Source: Candidatus Uabimicrobium amorphum
Lineage (GTDB): Bacteria; Planctomycetota; Uabimicrobiia; Uabimicrobiales; Uabimicrobiaceae
Direction: 5' to 3'
NCBI RefSeq assembly: GCF_009002475.1
Contig: NZ_AP019860.1
Location: 7,268,501 to 7,332,500, forward strand
DNA: 64,000 bases
The notes below the pieces were generated by a model. It was given only the letters and a program-made list of their open reading frames with translations. It was not told the DNA's origin and ran no database searches. The translations under genes and the position numbers were made by a program. Every line of letters starts with the position of its first letter. Positions within the stretch are counted from its first letter, which is position 1. Positions 47,898 to 54,986 of the stretch are shown here, piece after piece.

Positions 47898-49799
47898 ATG
47901 AATCAAAAGCATGACACAACAAAAACTATTCCAACGCAAAAAACACAGAAGCAAAACTTTTCGCAAAATCTCAAAAAAAATACGCAAAACGTTTTCCAAC
48001 GACTGGAAAGCGATCCAGGTTCTTTGCAATACAACGACATAATGCAATTGCAAAAAATGGTGGGCAATGATGCTGTAACTCGTCTTCTTTCCGGGAAACA
48101 ACAATCTTTTTCGCGAAGATCAATCAATGGTTTTCTACAACGCAACACCCCAAAAGCGCCTATCATCCAAGGCGTTTTTAAGAGCGAAAGCGAAATTCGC
48201 AAAGAGCAATTTGTCGAAGAAGCCAAAGCCAAAGGTATAACAGATCCTCAACAAATTGACAAACTGTACGCAGAGGCACGTAAAGATACTCCTGACGAAG
48301 ACCCCTTAACCAAATTCGAAGTGGCGGCCGATAGAAAACCAACGGTCGTAAGAGCGATTGAACATGTTGGTAACTCTATAACGGAGAAAGCTTTTTACGT
48401 GGAAATCGATGTAAGAAACCTCGGGGGTTTGAATGAGGCATTGGGACGCAGTGAAGGTGAAAAAATACTGATAACCGCTACTCAAAAAGCCCACAAGCAC
48501 ATCAATCAACTCAACAGCAAAGGATTTGTTGGTAGTTTTCGCCACGGAGGGGACGAATTTAGTTTTGTCGTCGTCGGTGAAGTCAGCCTCGAAGAGGTCG
48601 AAGCAAAACTCACTGCTGCAGAGAATGAATTTGCTGAAATTAACAAAACGCAAGTCAAAGGAACCACTGTAGGTTCTATTGTTCACCTTAAGCACAAGTC
48701 GCAACATGGAACCGCTATCACTTGGGGCGTAAGTACCATTACCGGAGAGAGTGATGTTGGTGATGTCTTATCCACCGCAGACCAAATCGTAGAACTTAAA
48801 AAATCTTTCGCAGCATTAGATACTCCGCAAACACAAGATCCCGAGCCAGAGCAAAGTTCAGACCAGAGTCAAGAAAGCCAAGCTCCGCCTAAGAAAAAGA
48901 AAAGAAAGATGGACAAATTTGATGTAGATCTCACACAAAAGTTCTACAAAAGAATGATAAAATCATTCAGTCTACAACCCAAAGATGTTGCAAACGGCGC
49001 TATCTTGGAGCATGCCCTAAATCACTACTCTACTTACGACGAAGGCAAGGTAAACGCAAAAAATTACATCTACAAACAGATCAAAGCCATTGGCTCTTTA
49101 AAATACGCTTTGCGGCGTAAAAAGGATGAAATGAAAAGCCAAGAGGAACTCAAGGAAGCAGAATTTGTTAAATTTGCCAAGGAACAAGGTATCGAAGATG
49201 ACAGCATCGCCAAAGCTCTTTTCAAATCAGCGCGCAAAGACATTGTAGATCCTGTTACCGGATTTCAACCCAAAAGTAGTTTAAGCGGCACCATCGAATC
49301 TGCCATTACCCATGTTGGCGCGATGGGAGGGGAACACCGTGCAGTTTATGTAATTGCCAAACTCAAAAACCTTGCAGGTCTCAACCATATTATGGGGGCA
49401 AATGGAACCAATAATATATTTGCCGAAGTGGCCACAGCAGCAGAAATGGCATTGCGCTCCGAACTTAGTCAAGATGGTCTACACATTAGCGATTTTCGCG
49501 AACAGGGTAGCAAATTTAGCTTTGTTATTGTAGGACGTATTCTCACCAAAGGACTTGTCAATGCTGTTCTAGAAAAAGCCGCAAAAAGTATTGCCGACAT
49601 TAACAAAGAAAGAATTAAGGTTTACAACTCTTCCTCGGAATTTGCAGAAAACACCATTGGCGAAAAAGTAATTCATCCTAAAAAGGCCAACCAAAAAGGT
49701 ACAGGACTTGCTTTTGGTGCAAGCAACATCGAGGCAGAAGGTGACGTTTCTAAAGTAACAGCAACTGCACAAAAGTGGATGACAAAAAGAGATGTTTAA
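47898..49799 (+). CDS. Tandem GGDEF-like protein with contractile-injection-type N-terminus
   Basis: This 633-residue soluble protein has no signal peptide. Residues 47-64 (DIMQLQKMVGNDAVTRLL), followed by FLQRN and IIQG, match the LQxxxGNxAVxxLL...QR region typical of proteins encoded with extracellular contractile injection systems. Two related halves follow. The first (about 104-305) is a GGDEF domain with RHGGDEF (215-221), metal-type Asp171 and guanine-type Asn179 in DVRNLGGLN; no RxxD inhibitory site is present. The second (about 421-633) keeps the fold pattern but has QGSKF (536-540) and Lys at the metal position, so it should be inactive. The linker carries PKKKKRK (331-337). It may make cyclic di-GMP or a related nucleotide, or may be a delivered effector; both are inference. 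The kinase gene follows after 15 bp. Confidence 0.85.
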   Translation: MNQKHDTTKTIPTQKTQKQNFSQNLKKNTQNVFQRLESDPGSLQYNDIMQLQKMVGNDAVTRLLSGKQQSFSRRSINGFLQRNTPKAPIIQGVFKSESEIRKEQFVEEAKAKGITDPQQIDKLYAEARKDTPDEDPLTKFEVAADRKPTVVRAIEHVGNSITEKAFYVEIDVRNLGGLNEALGRSEGEKILITATQKAHKHINQLNSKGFVGSFRHGGDEFSFVVVGEVSLEEVEAKLTAAENEFAEINKTQVKGTTVGSIVHLKHKSQHGTAITWGVSTITGESDVGDVLSTADQIVELKKSFAALDTPQTQDPEPEQSSDQSQESQAPPKKKKRKMDKFDVDLTQKFYKRMIKSFSLQPKDVANGAILEHALNHYSTYDEGKVNAKNYIYKQIKAIGSLKYALRRKKDEMKSQEELKEAEFVKFAKEQGIEDDSIAKALFKSARKDIVDPVTGFQPKSSLSGTIESAITHVGAMGGEHRAVYVIAKLKNLAGLNHIMGANGTNNIFAEVATAAEMALRSELSQDGLHISDFREQGSKFSFVIVGRILTKGLVNAVLEKAAKSIADINKERIKVYNSSSEFAENTIGEKVIHPKKANQKGTGLAFGASNIEAEGDVSKVTATAQKWMTKRDV

Positions 49800-49814
49800 T
49801 AACGGCTCAAAAAA

Positions 49815-51755
49815 ATGGTAGATTTTCAAAGCATACATCGGTTGACACAACAGCCCAACAAAATTTCTCCTGGTACTGTTCTAAATAACAAATACAAAAT
49901 TACCAAATTGTTGGGTGCTGGTGGTATGGGCAGTGTTTATCTTGCCCATACCACCAGCCATCACCAAGTGGCAATCAAACACATGCACAGCAACCGCGAA
50001 ACAGCGATGCTTGTAAAACGTTTTGTTCGCGAATACGAGCTTTTGACAAAAATCAACCATCCCAATGTTGTCAAAGTCTATGATTTCTTTAACGTTGCCC
50101 AACAAAATTTTATCGTAATGGAATATGCCTCAGGCATTTCCCTGAAAGAACTATTGCACAGTAGCGACACTTTACCACTCGCAAAACGCTTGGTCATGGC
50201 GACGCAAATCGCTGCGACAATTAAAGATCTCAACAAAATAGGTATTATTCACCGCGATATAAAACCAGCCAACATTTTAATCGATAAAAGTACTTGGCAA
50301 ATAAAAATTCTCGACCTCGGACTGGGAAAAGATATCGCTGTCGCAGATAGAATGACCGCCACTGGTACTGTTTTGGGAACGTCGGGATACCTAAGCCCCG
50401 AACAAGTCGACGCCGGTCTATCAAAAAAAAGTGACGTATTCTCCGTTGCAGTAACCATCTACCAAATGTTACTGTGGCAACAACGCTCACCCTTTGCCGC
50501 AGACACTCAAGTTGCTACGATGGTCAACATCGCGCAAATGCAACTCCCACCTATCCATAAAAATCTATCCGCCCAAAACCGCAATGAGAAAAACATGCAC
50601 CGCCAACTTTCACAGATACTACAGCACGCTCTACAAAAAAAGGCATACAAACGCTGTGACGCAACAACACTTTATCTAGAATTAAAAAAACTACAACGTC
50701 CATCTTTTTCAGCATCCAATAACTACAAATATATAGCGGTAGCTAGCATCGCAATTGTGCTTATTAGCGTCGGCATGTACCTAACGCAAAACACCGCACC
50801 ACAATCGCCAAAACCAAAGCAAAAACAAAATCAACAAACCCAAGAACAGGCAAGAAAATACTTTGCCAAAGCACAACATGATTACTATGAACGTCGCCAA
50901 TACGATGAGTCATGGCAAGAACTACAGAAAGCCCTAGCCATAGATCCACACAATTACCGCTACTTAGTGCAAAAAGCGAAAATGATATTTTTTGGCGAAG
51001 GTGTGCAAAAGAATACCCAAGAAGCCGTAGTTCTAGCCAAGAAACAAATAAACAAACTCAAAAACAGCAGCGATGGATTTTCCTTGTATATGCTAGGCTA
51101 TATGTACGACACCGCATTCGCCGTAGAACGCGATTACCAAAAAGCCAAATACTGGTATGAAAAAGCCAGCGCCCAATCGCACGTTGTTGCCATCAACAAC
51201 TTAGCTTACATGTACCAAGAAGCCCTAGGAGTCGAAAAAAACTACCGCAAAGCCGCACAGCTATATAAAAAAGCCGCAGATTTAGACTACACCACCGCGA
51301 TTATCAACTTAGCCAATTTATACATGCGTGGTTTGGGTGTGCGCAAAAACCCCGGCAAAGTCTTTACTTACTACATGCAAGCCGCAAAGTTAGAGAATAA
51401 AGCCGCCATGTATCGAATCGCTCAGTTCTACAACAACGGATATGGTGTATCGCCCAACGCCCAAGAATCCTTTCGTTGGTACCTACAAGCGGCAAAAAAC
51501 AACTATTTACTGGCCTTCTTCGCTGTGGCTCAAAGTTACGAACTTGGACGTGGAACAAATAAAAATGCAAAACAGGCATGTTTTTGGTATGAAAAGGCCG
51601 CGCAAAACAACGACAGTGAAGCGATGTATAGACTCGCGTACTTTTACAAATCAGGCATAGGTGTAGAACAAAACAATACAAAGGCGCGGCAGCTAATACA
51701 AAGCGCCGCCGATTTAGGTCACGCAAAAGCCAAAAGAGTATTAAACAACTGGTAA
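49815..51755 (+). CDS. Receptor-like Ser/Thr kinase with Sel1-repeat ectodomain
   Basis: This 646-residue protein has a cytoplasmic kinase domain (about 27-295): GAGGMGSV, Lys55, HRDIKPAN (146-153) and DLG (167-169) in place of DFG. A transmembrane helix at about 304-323 is followed by a glutamine- and lysine-rich stretch and then about six Sel1-like repeats (about 410-646), for example NNLAYMYQEALGVEKNYRKA and YRLAYFYKSGIGVEQN. The repeats lie outside and could sense a ligand or partner. There is no clear ribosome site; the gene is 15 bp after the GGDEF-like gene and is probably translationally coupled. The pairing suggests that this kinase controls, or is controlled by, that protein. Confidence 0.93.
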   Translation: MVDFQSIHRLTQQPNKISPGTVLNNKYKITKLLGAGGMGSVYLAHTTSHHQVAIKHMHSNRETAMLVKRFVREYELLTKINHPNVVKVYDFFNVAQQNFIVMEYASGISLKELLHSSDTLPLAKRLVMATQIAATIKDLNKIGIIHRDIKPANILIDKSTWQIKILDLGLGKDIAVADRMTATGTVLGTSGYLSPEQVDAGLSKKSDVFSVAVTIYQMLLWQQRSPFAADTQVATMVNIAQMQLPPIHKNLSAQNRNEKNMHRQLSQILQHALQKKAYKRCDATTLYLELKKLQRPSFSASNNYKYIAVASIAIVLISVGMYLTQNTAPQSPKPKQKQNQQTQEQARKYFAKAQHDYYERRQYDESWQELQKALAIDPHNYRYLVQKAKMIFFGEGVQKNTQEAVVLAKKQINKLKNSSDGFSLYMLGYMYDTAFAVERDYQKAKYWYEKASAQSHVVAINNLAYMYQEALGVEKNYRKAAQLYKKAADLDYTTAIINLANLYMRGLGVRKNPGKVFTYYMQAAKLENKAAMYRIAQFYNNGYGVSPNAQESFRWYLQAAKNNYLLAFFAVAQSYELGRGTNKNAKQACFWYEKAAQNNDSEAMYRLAYFYKSGIGVEQNNTKARQLIQSAADLGHAKAKRVLNNW

Positions 51756-51823
51756 CAAAAACATTTAGCCAAACAATCTAGCCCAAAAGAACCTCACCGT
51801 CAAATATACCCAACTCGCAAAAC

Positions 51824-51852
51824 AAAAAAAGCTCCCAACAGGGAGCTTTTTT
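51824..51852. terminator. Bidirectional intrinsic terminator
   Basis: AAAAAAAGCTCCC (51824-51836), loop AACA, GGGAGCTTTTTT (51841-51852) form a GC stem flanked by an A-run and a T-run, so it can end transcription from both sides. It serves the kinase gene on the left and the C45-type gene, which ends at 51898, on the right. Confidence 0.9.
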
Positions 51853-51897
51853 CATCTTAGGTAAATACTTCTAATTGTAGATTGTAAATGATAAATA

Positions 51898-53598
51898 CTA
51901 CTTCTTTAAATAATTGTCCAAAGTTGCCTTGATCCAACCATCTGCATAATAACCAACGTGTGTATGAATTACGCGGTCGGTCATATTGCACAATGAGACA
52001 GCACCCTTGATAATTTTGCTATGTCCATCTGGACTACTCTTGATCTTTTCGTAGTAATTTGGAAACTTGTGATATGGAGCTAGGTAGTCGACAATTTCAA
52101 TCGCTTTGGCCTCGTCAATTTTTCCATAGGCATCTAGAATCTGAACATTAAGTTCATCATAGCGCCACTGCATGTCGTCATAACGTTTCTTGTATACACT
52201 GATGGTCCATGGATTCATTCCGCATAGTCGCATACTTGGCACAATGCTGAAGTTGGTCATGATAAGTACATCGTCTTTGTCTTCGCGTTGTGGAGGGAAG
52301 AAGTAGTATAGAGGACAATTCTTTTCTTTGTAGTCTTTGTTGATATAACCGCGTGTTCCCCAAATATTTTTATGCTCTTTTTTGCCAAAGTACGCAAACA
52401 TATCGGCGTTGTACTTCATGAACGCTTCTGGGTACTTGTAGTCATTCCAACGAAATGTCAGACCTTTGCGATGCTTTTGGTTTTCGTGTAGTTCTAGAAA
52501 ATCTTGGTTAGGTAGCATTCCCGCCCACATAAAATCTTGATTGGCAAACGCAGGAAAATCAAGCTTTTCAGTGGTCATTCCCGCTTCAACAACAACGGCT
52601 TTGTCATTGGTTCCGTCAGCAATAAAGTACAGCCAGCTCACACCGCGTGGTACATCTACCATAATGTCAACAGCCTGCTTAGCGCTTTTTGCTCTGTGGC
52701 TAACATGGCGTAACATCATAATAGAGTTGATTCCCACTCGCTCAGGGTTGCAATTATTTCCAGCTAAGTTATCCACTGCCATTCCCACACCGTAGGCATT
52801 CATTGTGGTTATGCTACCGACCATTCCTGGAGAATTTACTGCAATTAGGGGAATACGTCCGTCGGTGGGGTTGTAGATGGTCATACCTAGCTGATATTCT
52901 AAAATATTTCCAGTAGGAAACATGAAATCGCGACCAAAATAGTGCTTGCGATCTACAGTGGCATCGCCAAAAACAGAGAAGTCATTGCACATTACCGGGC
53001 CATTGATTTCTTCTGGTTTAATTCCCCATATATTGGAGAAATCCAAAGTGTAGAAACGCGACAAAATACAGTCAAAGCCAACGTTTACCATAAGTAGTTT
53101 GTTTACCGAAACCTCTGTTCCTGGATTCATTTCCTTGCAACCAGCAACTAGACCTTCCATTTCCTCTATGTACTCTTTAGGAACGTCTGGACGAACATTT
53201 TTTACACCTTCAGAAACGAAAGATTTCACAATCTCTAACAGAGCGTTTCTGCGATTGCCCGTTCCCACATCCCCATTGAGAAAGTCAGTGAGAACTCCGT
53301 CGATAAATTTGCTGCAAGTAATTTCCACATCTTCATGAGCTAAAAGGGCCATAAGGTATCCCATTTCGTATGCGCTACCTTCTAAATAGAACAAACGTTT
53401 GGGTTTTTTCGTTTCGTAATTCACAGCAGTTCTATGGAACGCAAGTGCACCGCGACCATTTTTGTATTTAGCCACTTTGGCTATGCTGTAACCGTCTTTG
53501 TCAAAAGCATCAATAATATCTTCAAAACCTTCGTAAGGATTTGCAATTACGAAACAGAAAGATAGACAAATAGCAAGAATTGTGATACTCTTATGCAT
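51898..53598 (-). CDS. Secreted Ntn-hydrolase, peptidase C45/phospholipase B-like
   Basis: This 566-residue protein has a signal peptide (MHKSITILAICLSFCFVIA). The pattern YLEGSAYEMGYLMA, YIEEMEGLVAGC, then CNDFSVFGDAT with Cys204 as probable N-terminal nucleophile, and HYFGRDFMF, fits the C45 acyltransferase/phospholipase B-like Ntn-hydrolase family, which cleaves amide or ester bonds after self-processing. The substrate is unknown. I start at 53598, where AGGAG lies eight bases before the ATG; an upstream in-frame start at 53652 would add 18 residues before the signal peptide. It is transcribed divergently from a TetR gene, with a TetR-type palindrome between, so it is the likely target of that regulator. 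Confidence 0.85.
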   Translation of the reverse strand: MHKSITILAICLSFCFVIANPYEGFEDIIDAFDKDGYSIAKVAKYKNGRGALAFHRTAVNYETKKPKRLFYLEGSAYEMGYLMALLAHEDVEITCSKFIDGVLTDFLNGDVGTGNRRNALLEIVKSFVSEGVKNVRPDVPKEYIEEMEGLVAGCKEMNPGTEVSVNKLLMVNVGFDCILSRFYTLDFSNIWGIKPEEINGPVMCNDFSVFGDATVDRKHYFGRDFMFPTGNILEYQLGMTIYNPTDGRIPLIAVNSPGMVGSITTMNAYGVGMAVDNLAGNNCNPERVGINSIMMLRHVSHRAKSAKQAVDIMVDVPRGVSWLYFIADGTNDKAVVVEAGMTTEKLDFPAFANQDFMWAGMLPNQDFLELHENQKHRKGLTFRWNDYKYPEAFMKYNADMFAYFGKKEHKNIWGTRGYINKDYKEKNCPLYYFFPPQREDKDDVLIMTNFSIVPSMRLCGMNPWTISVYKKRYDDMQWRYDELNVQILDAYGKIDEAKAIEIVDYLAPYHKFPNYYEKIKSSPDGHSKIIKGAVSLCNMTDRVIHTHVGYYADGWIKATLDNYLKK

Positions 53599-53707
53599 CT
53601 CTAAACTCCTGAGGAAATTTGTTAGAGTTGTCGTCGTTTTTTGCGACATCAAAGTTGAAAAATTACTACCATTTTTCGGTAAACGATATTACGAAAGTAA
53701 GTATAAC

Positions 53708-53720
53708 TGACCGCCGGTCA
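53708..53720. promoter_or_regulatory. TetR-type operator palindrome
   Basis: TGACCGCCGGTCA is a perfect 13-bp palindrome about a central C, 19 bp before the TetR start codon and 110 bp before the divergent hydrolase start. TGACC(G/N)CGGTCA is the classic shape of TetR/AcrR operators, so autoregulation and control of the hydrolase are likely. Confidence 0.8.
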
Positions 53721-53738
53721 TTTGTCAAATATTTTTTT

Positions 53739-54371
53739 ATGAAAAATCAACGAGCCCGATCAAAAGATGAAAAACAAAAGCGCAAAGAAGATATTCTAAA
53801 CGCAGCACTACAGTTACTCCTCCAAAAAGGAAAAATTGCTTCCGTACAACAAATTGCCACGGCCTCGAAAGTTGCCAAAGGGACAATTTACCTATATTTT
53901 GGGTCTAAAGAAGAAATCTACCTCACCCTGTTTCAACAACAATGGGACCCGCTATTTGTACAGATAAATAACGCCGTGACCAAAAAAAATTCACAAATAA
54001 GCGACATCACAAAAACCATCGCTCGTTATGTTGTGGAAAGCAAGTTTTTCTTGCCGTTAATGGCGGCGTGCAGTGGAATGTTGGGAAGAACCGCTGATAA
54101 GGAAGTTGTACGTTCTTATCAACAGATTTTGGCAAAAAATTTAGAACATTCCAGCCAAATTTTACACGAGAAATTCGGTATTTCTCACCAAGACGGAATT
54201 CAAATTTTTTTGCGTACCTATGCCATTATATTTGGTATGTGGGATGTGGTATACATGGCGCCAAATGTCAAACAAGTTTTTGCAGAAGAAAAGTGGACCG
54301 CTTTCCCTAGTAACTATGAAAAAGAATTACACGAAACACTGCATATTTTATGGGCGGGGATGCTCAGGTAA
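53739..54371 (+). CDS. TetR/AcrR family transcriptional regulator
   Basis: This 210-residue protein has an N-terminal helix-turn-helix (about residues 15-63: ILNAALQLLLQKG...ASKVAKGTIYLYFGSKEEIYLTLF), the standard TetR DNA-binding domain, and a ligand domain in the remainder. I start at 53739 (MKNQRARSKDEK); an in-frame start at 53619 would lie upstream of the operator and read through it. Low-GC TetR proteins of this kind usually repress a divergent gene until a small molecule binds; here that gene is the C45-type hydrolase. The ligand is unknown. It converges with the FHA gene, one base apart. Confidence 0.9.
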   Translation: MKNQRARSKDEKQKRKEDILNAALQLLLQKGKIASVQQIATASKVAKGTIYLYFGSKEEIYLTLFQQQWDPLFVQINNAVTKKNSQISDITKTIARYVVESKFFLPLMAACSGMLGRTADKEVVRSYQQILAKNLEHSSQILHEKFGISHQDGIQIFLRTYAIIFGMWDVVYMAPNVKQVFAEEKWTAFPSNYEKELHETLHILWAGMLR

Positions 54372-54372
54372 A

Positions 54373-54978
54373 TCACCGAAACTTTTTATAGGATGCCGAT
54401 GCGATAGGCCACAATTTTGAGCCTTCTTTCAGAAAAATAGTTCCTCTGTCACCTATGTTGTTACGTATCAGTACCTCAATAACTTCTTGTAAAGCGGCCT
54501 GTACATTCACAGGCTCTTGCTTCAAGTGGCGGAAAATAATTTCTTCTATTTGCTGCACAATGCCAACATATGACATGGGTAAATTTTGTAACTCCTCCTT
54601 CAATGATTTTAAATCATGTAGTGATTGCGTCGAAGTAATCATTGGTTCACTTGCATTATGTGTGTTCATAAGTGCAGATGACGACAATTCTTCCCCGAAA
54701 AGTAACATAGTATCAGATAATGTGATCATGTCACCATGTTTCAGTCTTCTCTCGCGATATACGGGTTGTCCATTTACTAAGGTCTTTCCCCCAGAAGCAC
54801 CAGGGCATGAAATCATGAACCAATTTGACTTCTTTTTGATAGAAACGACGTAATCAATATTCGGAGACATTAGGCGTATATTACAAATTTCATTTGTCCC
54901 GATATTGTTTACCACTTCTAATTCGAAATGGCGACCTGAGTCTGGGCCATCCATTATAATGAGTTGCGCACACATCAT
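54373..54978 (-). CDS. FHA domain protein ending in a partial GAF-like segment
   Basis: The first 95 residues of this 201-residue protein form an FHA phosphothreonine-binding domain, somewhat divergent (SGRHFELEVV, ICNIRLMSPNIDYVVSI, GKTLVNGQPV). After a linker, residues 140-201 (EEIIFRHL...ALQEVIEVLI...RGTIFLKEGSKLWPIAS) look like the first helix and strand of a GAF domain that then stops, one base from the converging TetR gene. FHA-GAF fusions are normal in this kind of organism, so the C-terminus may be truncated. An AAGGGA site precedes the ATG. It is the last gene of a minus-strand operon, 8 bp after the GAF gene. Confidence 0.82.
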   Translation of the reverse strand: MMCAQLIIMDGPDSGRHFELEVVNNIGTNEICNIRLMSPNIDYVVSIKKKSNWFMISCPGASGGKTLVNGQPVYRERRLKHGDMITLSDTMLLFGEELSSSALMNTHNASEPMITSTQSLHDLKSLKEELQNLPMSYVGIVQQIEEIIFRHLKQEPVNVQAALQEVIEVLIRNNIGDRGTIFLKEGSKLWPIASASYKKFR

Positions 54979-54986
54979 ATCATCCC

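Noticed and set aside
53619..53738. Longer N-terminus for the TetR protein
   Set aside because: It would translate through the operator and put 40 unrelated residues before the helix-turn-helix.
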